Source: Branchipolynoe longqiensis (lineage: Eukaryota > Annelida > Polychaeta > Phyllodocida > Polynoidae). From it: DNA of 64,000 bases. The DNA is taken from the NCBI GenBank assembly GCA_030323885.1, contig CM059193.1:77527447-77591446 (forward strand), given 5' to 3'. Within the stretch, counting starts at the first letter, position 1, and every line of letters begins with the position of its first letter. A program made the position numbers and the translations under genes. Positions 54,779 to 64,000 of the stretch are shown here, one piece after another. The notes below the pieces were generated by a model that searched no databases, was not told where the DNA came from, and was given only the letters and a program-made list of their open reading frames with translations.

Positions 54779-55371
54779 TCAGTGATGAGCTGCTGCAGGC
54801 CTAAGATTTTGATGGTGGTTTGCCGCATTAGTTAATTTTTTTTCATTGCTGCTGTAATTCACATTGAAGTCCCCTAGCACAAAGATTTCTGCATTTGTTG
54901 ATTTTTTTACAGTGTTTATGTTCTTTTCTTGTTCTTCAAGGAATACTTCAATTTCACCCGACGGTGGCCTATAGAGGCTCGCTATGGCTACGTTTGCTTG
55001 TTTTTCATTTTTTATTAGGCACCATAGTAGTTCTATGTGCTCATTTGAGAGATTTGTTGGTTTTAGACTTTCAGTGTCTAGGTTTTTGGTGACTTTGCAG
55101 TAAATGGCACCACCTCCACCCTTCTTTGTTTGGTTCATTGCATTAATCATTTAATGTGTTGTCTGTCATTACGTACAAGCCTATATCCGTCTATATTGAG
55201 GGTGTTGTTTTGGTGTTTGTCAGTGAACCATGTCTCTGATAGCATTAGTACATCTAGATTTCTTTTTTTAAGATGCATTTTTATTATGTCTATTTTATTG
55301 GATGCGCTCTGGCAGTTTAGGTGGGCGAAGTGTGTGCCCCTTCCCAGTTTGCATTCAATCTCTTCTACCAT
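54779..55371 (-). pseudogene. LINE A APE-type endonuclease
   Basis: Two adjoining frames hold the endonuclease: HFAHLNCQSASNKIDIIKMH, LDVLMLSETWF, then GGGGAIYCK, VAIASLYRPPSGEIEVFLEE and IFVLGDFNVNY. The Glu in SETW, the YRPP block and the DFN motif are conserved APE features. It nicks target DNA to prime reverse transcription. The frames break near 55148 and the last motif region is lost between 54618 and 54778. Confidence 0.85.
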
Positions 55372-55649
55372 ATATATTTTACTTACTTTAAATAATATTT
55401 TTAGGATAGTGGTTGCTTGATATTGCGAGTTTTTGATTTTATTTTAGCTTAGTGATTGAAGGATTCGGAGCGTATGTGCTGGTGCATACAGCACACATGG
55501 CCCTTTTTAATAGATAGTCATGCGTACCTCCGCTACTTTTATTTTTGACCTGTGTGCAGGGAGGAAGGTATGAACATTACAGCATGTATTAGTTGTACCT
55601 GATTATACTTATGATTTAGGGTTTGGTCAGTGAAATTTATAAAAGTTTG

Positions 55650-56110
55650 TGATACTTATGTTTTGGAGCCCTGGTGCTCTTTCCAGTTCTCCGTGATGCT
55701 TTTTGACAGCCTCGCATTGACGTAACTGGCATATTCCTCTTTGTAGTGTATACCATCCGTCATGCCAATGCCATACCATGCCGCGCTCTTTCCATACTTC
55801 TTGTTTTCTTATGACATATTTGTTTTTGCCTGTTTATTTCTTTATTTCTTTATTTATATTTGCTTTATGGTAAGTTTGTGATACTCATGGTTTTGAAGCC
55901 CTGGTGGTCTTATTCCCAGTTTTCAGCGATGCTTTTTCCTATCCTGGTCGTGACGTGTTGGGCAAATCTTTTACTTTGTAATTCAGTGTGCTGTGGTATT
56001 TGTCCTCCAGGTGCTGGGTTAATGCCCTTGCTCTTGAGTCCCCACTGATCACAATTATTTTATTCATGGTGGTGTCCATTTGCTTTAGTGACCCAGTGCT
56101 AATTCTGTGT
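55650..56110 (-). pseudogene. LINE A ORF1, SGNH esterase-like fragments
   Basis: The minus strand shows IIVISGDSRARALTQHLEDK near 56030-56070 (the GDS nucleophile block) and YGIGMTDGIHYKEEYASYVN near 55720-55770 (a DxxH catalytic block). These are the first and last signatures of SGNH-type esterases found in ORF1 of some CR1/L2 LINEs. The middle is missing, and a segment (KSITENW against KSIAENW) is duplicated about 230 bp apart, so the gene is broken. Confidence 0.65.
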
Positions 56111-56290
56111 CGTTGTTCTAATTCGCAGTTGTCAGTTGTGTTTTGAAGTAGGCTTGGGTGGAAGTGCTGCTTTACTCTTTGCTCCTCCTTCTATCTTGCC
56201 TCCTTCTATCTTGCCTGAAGGTCTATGCTTTCTGTGTGTGTCTGCGTATTCGCATATCTCACTAGTGCATTGTTAATTATTAAGTTTATT

Positions 56291-58200
56291 CAAGTACTAG
56301 CAATAGCCGACCCCTTTAACCTGACATAGATGTATACCAAACAATTAAGAATCAGTGTCGGATGGGAGTCTTTACAAGGCATTAATACCATTATCACTGC
56401 CAGCAAGAAAGGCTTCATATCTATCTAGGGGGAGCTGGGTGATGGTCGAGGATGCTGGACAACTGTCACTTGAAATTGGCGCATAATTTCCGAATTGTGG
56501 TTGATTCGGATAGGGAACCCAGTTAGCCATCACATCACCCAAGCAAACAATTCAAGGATGCTACCCGTCCCCACAACACCTTCAGTACGACCAATGCATA
56601 GGACCTATAGTGAAGGAGAGGATTAGGAGGGAAATTACCCTACAACCTGGCATGTAAAATGTTGAATCGCAACTTCACTTTCTCTTCAGCAAAATGTAGG
56701 TAGTAAATTGAAACACAATTAAGGTGTGTACTGTTGTTACAGTTGATAAGCAACCCAATATCTATTGTGTTATAGTAGGTATACCAAGTGCCTTGCCAAT
56801 CCACCAATAATCTGTGTGTGGAGCCTTATAATTCATCATTTTCGATCTGTTGATGTGTTCTAAGTTTTTCACCAATTGAAATAAAATCTAAAGCAAAATA
56901 AAGCTTCACATTTCTTCTTTCTAATAGTACCATCCACATTAGGATATGACTTTCATCAGCTACAGAAAACCAATGCTTTGTCAAGTCCATTTATGAAGAA
57001 AATCACCATTTGTTTCAACTAACTTATGCATGAAATTTTACACTGCTTCTTCAAACCTCTGACGCCCATTCACCAGAGCTAGCATCATCATGCCAATGAT
57101 ATCATCCTGTTGCCAATACTACAGGCCATATAGTCATATTTTGTCCTTGAATAAATTCTTTGTCCATCTATTTTAAATTTTAATTTAAAATGTTCAATTA
57201 ACCACCATTTCTGAACCGAATAATGGATAACTTAGGTTTTTACACGAAAATAAAGATCCTTTTTTTCTTAAAAAAAAGAAGTTAATCATGATTCTTAGCA
57301 ATGCATGGTGTGAAGGCACAAATTTGAGACAAAATAAATGTTGGCTCTACTTGATAATTGAATGCTAAAGTTGTTATGCAATGTGCCAGGTGTTATGCAA
57401 TGTGCCATAAACACACTGCCCACACACACACAGGGTTTGAAAACATCTTTTTTTAAAGCATTCACATGTATCAAATTGTATTGTATATAATATAAAGAGA
57501 AAGAGCATATTGAAGATAGTACAGCCTGAAAATGTCATGCAATTATCTTGTACGGGTGCTTTTCTGTACCATTTTAAGCCTGCTCAAAGTTGGGCATTTC
57601 CTTTTACCGGATTTTATCACTTGTCTAATTGAGCTCTGGACCATTTTAAACCTATTTTTTTTAAGCTTTTCCCAAGCATATGTAGTCCTGAAAAAAAATA
57701 GCAGTGACAAAACTCATCAGTAGGTTAGGGATAAATCAGAATAATTTAATATGGGTGGCAATTCTTTTCAGAACCAAGCCCCCAAAAGTGGTCCATAGCA
57801 AAATTTGGAAATTGGTGAAATTAAGGAAATTGTTATTTCGCGCATTTTTGAAGATGTATATCTTGAAATGTAACCACATCAGACCCCTGGATCTTTTTAT
57901 TCTCATTATATAGGCCATGGATTTGAAGAAAAAAATACAGAAAGTCTGATAGAGTGGTTACTTTTAATTTTTGGTGCCATCAAAAATGCTATCTTTTTAG
58001 TTTTGGGTTGGACCAATTAAGTAACAACCTTAAAAAGTCCATATGTTCTTTAATATTAGAGCGATTTTCACAAATGAGGTGTCATTATATTTCAAATTAA
58101 ATATACTAACAGGTGAAATCCATTAAATCAAACTCCAAACTATTTGTGAAAATCACTTGGGAACCTAGTTATAGTCTTATTGTATACCTCCTCGCATCAG
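56291..58200. other. AT-rich stretch without a gene
   Basis: Nearly 1.9 kb. No coding exon, SINE or terminal repeat was supported. Contains a small direct repeat 'gttatgcaatgtgcca' near 57373-57408. Confidence 0.4.
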
Positions 58201-58980
58201 GGCCGGTGTAGGACGTTCAAAACACTACCCCGTTCAGAACACTACGGTAGTGTTTTGAACCTAGGTTCAAAATACTACGGTAGTGTTTTGAGCTTAGGTT
58301 CAAAACACTACTGTTAAGTTCAAAACACTACCCCTACGTACGTTGAAAACACTACCCAAGTTCAAAACACTCATGACATGGCAGTAGCATGACGTTGTGG
58401 TAAAAGCTTGATGCGCCGTCCTGATATGACCTTAGATGTTGCTAGGACGTAAAACAACAAAAAGCAACAGTTTGGCGCAAAGCGTGGGAACGACCCTCAC
58501 ACGAGCATAACGTTATTCCAGCGACTCTAACGTATCTTGACGCGCCCCATACATAGCTTTTTGTTTGTTGTTTTTACGTCCTACCCTGGTCCTACCCTAA
58601 TACGTAGCCTAACGTATCCATGAGTGTGCACTGTCACAAGTCGGTGCCCGCCCTAATATGACCTTAGATGTTGCTAGGACATAAAACAACAATCAACAAC
58701 AACAAAAACAACCCCTACTGCCCCACCTTACTGCATACTGCATCACACTACTACAAATGAAACTGAATATGCAGCATTTATAACATATCTTTTAGAGTAC
58801 TCTTTTGAACTTAGGGGTAGTGTTTTGAACTTAATGATAGTGTTTTGAGTGTGCCCACAGTAGTGTTTTGAACCTACCTTCAACTAGGTTCAAAACACTA
58901 CGGTAGTCTTTTGAATCTAGGTTCAAGACACTACCATAGTGTTTTTGTGGGGTAGTGTTTTGAACTTACTACACCGGCCT
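58201..58980. mobile_element. MITE with 14-mer arrays at both ends
   Basis: The ends 'ggccggtgtag' are inverted. From each end about nine copies of GTTCAAAACACTAC or its inverse run inward, some as inverted pairs around 'ggtagtgttttgaacctagg'. The middle holds SINE fragments (58416-58470 plus, 58558-58612 minus, 58617-58715 plus). Non-coding. Confidence 0.8.
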
Positions 58981-59860
58981 TTGGAACAGCGGGACCTACT
59001 AGGAACAATTTTGATGGCGCACCAGGTTCAAACCCACGTTCTGCCTTCGGGACAGTAGAGACCTTTAGTTTGTGATGTTCAAGTTGTAACGTGCGGGATT
59101 CCCCCGTGAAACGTCATCGTCACGTGATGATTCAGGATATCCTTTACGTTGCAACTCGTGGTACTACGGCAAAAGGACTGATTTGACATGCAAGGTAAAA
59201 CGGCAACTTTATTAAACCTATGTTCCAATTTCCCACATATATTGACTGTTGAGCTTTATATAATTCAATCAGTTGTGATTATGGGGTATTTGTGCTCATT
59301 CTGAAGCAACAAATAACTAATTACGAAATGTAAACGGTCGCGAAAATATTAATACAAAATCGTCCAATTTCTGCATAATTCTCTATGCCCGGGAAACATG
59401 CTCAGCATGTCGATAATTGCCAAGTTGATAGAGTTTATATATTAGGCCTATTGTGTATTCTCATGCAGACAATTTAGGTATTCAATTTAATGATGATTAG
59501 TTCTTACTGCAATGTAATATTGTAACAGGATTCATTTAATTTAAAACAGTCCAGATATATAAAGAAGAAGAAAACTGTTATCATGAACTGCCCTCCTGGC
59601 TCCACTAAGGCCTACATATTATATACAGTACTGTAGCAAATAGGTGATACTGATAGACCATTCATTTAGGCCTACTTTGACGGGTATCATGCAACTAAAG
59701 TGTATGTTTTATTTGTGTCATTTCAGTAAGTAGCTATTCAACGAACAACTTCAACAAGCCACTAATTTGTACAAAGGTAACATCACAATTCAATGGGGGA
59801 CATCCGGGGTAGTTCATTTGTTGACACTAGATGGCGCATCGGTACCAGTGGTCCTAAACG
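58981..59860. other. Unannotated stretch
   Basis: No gene or classified repeat was recognised. Confidence 0.4.
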
Positions 59861-60480
59861 GCCATTGACAATGCACTGAGTTCGCCGGTACGCGTAGTGC
59901 AATACGTATCTTTTATTCAAAATTAATAGAAATACAGAACCCTAACCTTAGAAATTTAATATAATCTATTCGTTGTATGTTTTCTATATGTATACCAAGC
60001 GGTTTGTCTCTAGGTCTTGTGGTTTTAGAGATATTTGACTTCTTCTGTATGAAGATTGCTCACGGCCATTGACAATGCACTGAGTTCGGCGGTACGCCCA
60101 GTGCAAAACGTTTATTTTATTCAAAATTAATAGAAATACAGAACCCTAACCTTAGAAATTTAATATAGTGTATTCGTTGTATGTTTTCTATATGTATACC
60201 AAGCGGTTTGTCTCTAGATCTTGTGGTTTTAGAGATATTTGACTTCTTCTGTATGAAGATTGCTCACGGCCATTGACAATGCACTGAGTTCGGCGGTACG
60301 CCCAGTGCAAAACGTTTATTTTATTCAAAATTAATAGAAATACAGAACCCTAACCTTAGAAATTTAATATAATGTATTCGTTGTATGTTTTCTATATGTA
60401 TACCAAGTGGTTTGTGTCTAGGTCATGTGGTTTTAGAGATATTTGACTTCTTCTGTATGAAGATTGCTCATAGCCATTGG
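59861..60480. repeat. 204-bp tandem repeat, about three units
   Basis: Units begin 'gccattgacaatgcactgag' at 59861, 60065 and 60269, and a truncated fourth 'gccattgg' begins at 60473. Each unit contains 'ccctaaccttagaaatttaa' and 'cttctgtatgaagattgctc'. The units are over 90% alike by eye. Confidence 0.9.
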
Positions 60481-60907
60481 GTTTGCAGTGTGACAGTGTG
60501 CCGAATAGGCCCACTGGTTCAGTGGCGATGCGAACGGCAGGAATTTGAACTAAAAAGTCGGAGGTCCCCCATTGTTTGTGAGAACTTTATTTAAAACTAG
60601 ATAAAATGTATCTACCATTTTCATACTTTTTTTTCGAGAATTTACAGTTGAAAAGCTAAGTGCCCTGTTGTGCACACATAGCACTACATAATATTTGCAA
60701 ATGTCTTTGATAAAAGGAGTATAATAAAATTAACAGTTGTGATAAATATAGCACTTTTTCGACTTAGCTCATACTAAATATCTACCCAGGTATGTGCTTA
60801 TCAATTATTGTTGTCCAAAGTTTAAATAATAATAATGTTTTCATTAATATTGGTTCAGGGTGAATATTGTATAATTTACTTATAGATACTGCATTCTGGT
60901 TTTTCAG

Positions 60908-61161
60908 ATGGCAGCAATGCAGTACAGCACACAAATGAATGTGCTCCTCTTCCGTGAAGTTCTGAGTATAAATCCATTCAGCTATTCCCGCAAGAAACTT
61001 TTAAAGCTAAAACATGAAGAAAAACCTTGGGAAGTTATCGCATCAAGCCTTAGACGTGTGGCTGATTTTCAGAACAAGGCCCTTTCAGCCAGGTCATGCC
61101 GAGAGCACACAGATCTTCTGTGGAAGCAATGGAAGGCTGAAAATATTAAAGCCTTCAAGAG
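60908..61161 (+). CDS. Myb-like Harbinger partner protein, exon 1
   Basis: The start ATG lies directly after a 'tttttcag' acceptor, implying a 5'-UTR intron. Exon 1 gives 84 residues plus two bases and ends at a GTATGG donor. It encodes a helix-rich Myb/SANT-like domain: EVLSINPFSYSRKKLLKL, then WEVIASSLRRVADFQNKALS and ARSCREHTDLLWKQWKAEN. Exons 1-3 join in phase to a 225-residue protein. In Harbinger-type elements this partner binds DNA; the gene lies next to a nuclease on the same strand, 270 bp away. Confidence 0.75.
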
Positions 61162-61683
61162 GTATGGGATTAAATACTGAAAGAAGTTAGGAATTTGAAC
61201 AATAAAAATAGTTAAAAAAAATATATAAGAATTTGCATGGTACCTGATCAGTGTATCCAAGTTAATCCTGCTGTGCAATTTTAAAGAGTAACACTAAACT
61301 AAGTTTAATAGAATCAAATTGAAAGAATTATATTGGCCTACTATTGAAGTCCCTGATTGGGAATGGTTAAATTGGTGCAAAACAAGTTAACAGTCCTTTT
61401 GCATATTTTCATCTAAATTTTGAATTCTGACAAAGACTAAATGCATGAATGATTATCACCCTTTGTAATAATGGTAATTAATTTGGTTTAATTGACGAAT
61501 TTGACAATTGACTTGAAATGCACACTTTATAGAAATAATTTATGTTTGCTTCCTTTGGAATGTTTTTTTATTTGTTATCAAATATTCGACTGTCTTCAGA
61601 GATTGTAACTTATATATTTTAAATCCCTCTTTATCTTAAACAATAATGATGCTTCCTGGTCAAATGTTTACTCTATTCAACAG

Positions 61684-61871
61684 CACTGTTACTGATGATG
61701 AGGAAATAACTGAATTAAAACAGCTGGTTGAAGAAGTTGATCAACTAATAGAGACTGGAGTAGGACAAGGCGAGGAACCCCTAGTAAAAGATCATGTGGG
61801 GGCAGACGTTCGAAATGCAGCCATGGAGACCTTAGCAGAAAATAAAAAGAGGAAGGATTTAGAGATTGACG
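61684..61871 (+). CDS. Myb-like partner protein, exon 2
   Basis: It lies between an acceptor 'attcaacag' (61675-61683) and a donor GTATAT at 61872. The first base completes the codon split by intron 1, and the last base opens the codon completed by exon 3. It encodes an acidic segment (TVTDDEEITELKQLVEEVDQ) and a charged end (ENKKRKDLEID). Confidence 0.75.
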
Positions 61872-62281
61872 GTATATTCAATTATAATAGTCTATATATA
61901 AATATAACTGACAGCACATCATAGTCCAATTTATTCATTGTAATGGCTAAAGCAGAAATAACATTGGCTAATGCAGTTTTACATTTATAAAGCACAACCC
62001 CAAGACATGACATGACGTGCATTAATTGGGAAATACAAGGCAGTTCTCCCAAATTTAGTAGATGTGTTTGTCAAGAATTTGGTGGTCCTGGAACACACTG
62101 ATGGACAACTTCCCCTTTGCAGTTGGCTTTGTTACACTGCTAGATAAGACATTATTGCATTGGCATCTTATTGCATATAATGGTGTCCGATTCAGTCCTA
62201 TAATTTTAGTTGGTCAGGTGAGAGGTTCATAGAAATCTATTGTATGCATTCAATGCAAGGCTAAAAGATTTACACTTTCAG

Positions 62282-62517
62282 GTGATGACTTGCCACTTTC
62301 ACTTCCTAGCCCAAAGAGGGTCTCAAAAGCCAACATACTCTCCTTTATGAAATCAAAGACCAGAGCTGAACATGAATTACGACAATCTGAACTGGATCTC
62401 CGCCAAGAAGCACTAGTCCTTGAGCGAAAGAGACTTGAACTTCAAGAGAAGAGAGACCAAGAGCAGGCAGCTGAAAGAAAGCTGTTATTGCAGCTTCTTT
62501 CAAGGGATAGGCAGTGA
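62282..62517 (+). CDS. Myb-like partner protein, exon 3
   Basis: It follows acceptor 'actttcag' and reads in phase to a stop at 62517. It encodes DDLPLSLPSPKRVSKAN and a long coiled coil (HELRQSELDLRQEALVLERK, then RLELQEKRDQEQAAERKLLL), likely a self-association region at the C-terminus. Confidence 0.75.
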
Positions 62518-62787
62518 TTTTATTTAGATGTTTTTATATGTGCTCTGTTGCATGCTTCCATCTAGTGGCCATTAATCATTATGCTCATCGAACATAATAA
62601 ATAACCTGTCAATATTGACTTATGTAATTAGAGCGCAGGAAGACATATGTATTAATATTATTATGAAGCATTTCCCATGAGTTATTGTGCTTGACAGCTA
62701 AATGTAGCTAAATGATACATTGTGATGGAACCTATATTCAAATAATGACATATTCCTAGAAACGATCATTCTTTATTAGGTTGCAAA

Positions 62788-63834
62788 ATGGAAAATGATA
62801 TTCTTCTTTTGTTACTTGATGGAGGAAATATTGATGATGTACTATTGTGGCTGCTTGCTGATGAAGATGATGGAGATGGTGGATGGCGAGATGTAGCATT
62901 CTCCCTGGATAACTGCAGTAATGAACAGTGCAAGAAAATGTTTCGTTTCTATAAAGGTGATGTGTATAACCTCTGTAGATATCTTAGAATACCAGATAAG
63001 GTTGTGGCTGACAACAATAGTAGGGCTTCTGGTATAGATGCATTATGTATGTTGTTAAGGCGATTAGCCTATCCAAACAGATTATGTGATTTACAGTATA
63101 TCTTTGGAAGATCTGAAAGTGAACTCAGTCTATTCATCAACGCCATCTTAAATCATATATATGACAATTTTGGTCATTTAGTTCGCACAACGAATATCCC
63201 TTTCATGCAAGAACCTTATTTGGCCAGATATGCAGATGCCATTCATGCAAAATGTCCCTTGAGTAATGTGTTTGGTTTCATTGATGGGACATTGCGATCC
63301 ATCAGTCGACCAGGGCATAACCAACGTGAATGTTTTTCAGGCCACAAAAGAATACACGGTATAAAATTTCAGTCCATAATGTTACCCAATGGTATCATAG
63401 GAAATATGTATGGTCCCATATCAGGACGTCGCCATGATGCATTCATGTTATGGCAATCTGGCATTCTACCACAACTACAGAACTTACCTCTTCACAATGA
63501 TGTTCCTTATGCTCTTTATGGTGATCCAGCATACCCTTTGAGACCTCAGTTGCTCTGCCCATTCAGTGGTGCCAGACTCACACAGGAACAACAAGATTTC
63601 AACACAAGTATGTCCTCGTCAAGACAATGTGTTGAGTGGGGATTTGGTAAAATTGTCACTCAATGGGCTTTCTTAGATTTTAGAAAGAATCTGAAGCTTC
63701 TGTTGCAGCCAGTAGCGAAATATTATTTGGTAGGTTCGCTCCTTACAAACTGCCATACATGCTTATATGGATCTCAGACAGGTGCCTACTTTGACATGGA
63801 ACCTCCAACCCTTGAAGAATATTTGAATGCATAA
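62788..63834 (+). CDS. Harbinger-like DDE nuclease
   Basis: An intact 348-residue frame. Residues 40-160 contain a helix-turn-helix-like part (YKGDVYNLCRYLRIPDKVV, then LAYPNRLCDLQYIFGRSESE). The DDE_Tnp_4 core has Asp166 in GFIDGTLR, Asp246 in LYGDPAYP and Glu283 in CVEWGFGKIV. It is distant from the 44-kb nuclease, so it belongs to another lineage (HARBI1-like or ISL2EU-like). An acceptor-like 'ctttattag' just upstream may mark a 5' intron. No lesion was seen. Terminal repeats were not found, so it could be an element or a domesticated pair. Confidence 0.85.
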   Translation: MENDILLLLLDGGNIDDVLLWLLADEDDGDGGWRDVAFSLDNCSNEQCKKMFRFYKGDVYNLCRYLRIPDKVVADNNSRASGIDALCMLLRRLAYPNRLCDLQYIFGRSESELSLFINAILNHIYDNFGHLVRTTNIPFMQEPYLARYADAIHAKCPLSNVFGFIDGTLRSISRPGHNQRECFSGHKRIHGIKFQSIMLPNGIIGNMYGPISGRRHDAFMLWQSGILPQLQNLPLHNDVPYALYGDPAYPLRPQLLCPFSGARLTQEQQDFNTSMSSSRQCVEWGFGKIVTQWAFLDFRKNLKLLLQPVAKYYLVGSLLTNCHTCLYGSQTGAYFDMEPPTLEEYLNA

Positions 63835-64000
63835 GACATGTATTGAACATGTTTTATTTTTAGATGTTCCATAACAAATTTGTATGTTATCTATTATTCC
63901 CAGGGTTCATACAAGATGATCTCATTATCATATATTTGTTGTCTGTATCTAACAAAACTTGATCTGCATAGAACCAATTACAAATATTATCAATATTTTG
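63835..64000. other. 3' flank of the nuclease gene
   Basis: AT-rich sequence. No clear terminal repeat is seen before the window ends. Confidence 0.4.

Larger units (their letters stand above)
52113..56290 (-). mobile_element. LINE A, long copy (CR1/L2-like)
   Basis: On the minus strand: an esterase-type ORF1 (55.7-56.1 kb), APE endonuclease, RT, C-terminal tail, a 3' UTR of about 400 bp and a poly(A)-rich end at about 52120-52140. Other copies lie at 1-370 and 26501-26909. Frameshifts and stops show it is inactive. The 5' limit is approximate. Confidence 0.85.

Noticed and set aside
58201..58980. CRISPR-like array
   Set aside because: The repeats are in both orientations with irregular, short or no spacers and lie between inverted ends; the context is eukaryotic.

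Overview
This is a eukaryotic, animal-type genomic window: spliced exons with GT-AG borders, low gene density, microsatellites, and almost the whole length built from transposable elements. The mix (a tRNA-headed SINE in about twenty copies and fragments, DIRS-type and Ty3/Mag-type retroelements, CR1/L2-like LINEs with an ORF1 esterase, Harbinger DNA transposons and their MITEs) fits a marine invertebrate such as an invertebrate deuterostome or lophotrochozoan. The species cannot be fixed from the sequence alone. No bacterial operon, rRNA, genuine tRNA gene or CRISPR array was found.

Layout. 1-370: 3' end of a LINE (family A). 1.7-4.5 kb: three phase-compatible exons on the minus strand of the only likely host gene, a short acidic coiled-coil protein of unknown identity, with SINEs in its introns. 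5-7.6 kb: small Harbinger-type MITE, about 170-bp tandem repeats, and an internally deleted LINE-B derivative. 8.2-13.6 kb: DIRS retrotransposon on the minus strand (gag intact; RT, RNase H and tyrosine recombinase frameshifted) with inverted termini and an internal complementary region. 13.6-24.8 kb: MITEs, SINEs, 400-bp tandem repeats and decayed LINEs. 24.84-30.19 kb: full-length Ty3/Mag-like LTR retrotransposon with 141-bp LTRs and a 5-bp target duplication, interrupted by a LINE-A 3' fragment. 30.3-33.3 kb: nested MITEs and two nested LINEs. 33.6-40.2 kb: SINE cluster and a Ty3 pol scrap. 40.26-45.57 kb: autonomous Harbinger transposon (Myb/MADF-like protein plus an intact DDE nuclease). 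46.2-47.05 kb: LINE-B 3' end. 47.3-50.5 kb: a broken gene of the HEEAD/CXC-type family enclosed by about 140-bp inverted repeats. 52.1-56.3 kb: LINE A (esterase ORF1, APE endonuclease, RT). 58.2-59.0 kb: MITE carrying arrays of a 14-mer. 59.9-60.5 kb: 204-bp tandem repeats. 60.9-63.8 kb: a second Harbinger-like pair, a spliced Myb-like protein and an intact DDE nuclease.

How the parts relate. Several insertions can be ordered in time: LINE A into the Ty3 element, LINE B into LINE C, and a MITE into a CR1/L2 LINE. The MITE at 17.5 kb has ends resembling the left end of the 40-kb Harbinger, so that element's nuclease is a candidate source of its mobility. The most novel-looking unit is the 47.3-50.5 kb block, where a gene not normally listed as a transposase lies between long inverted repeats.
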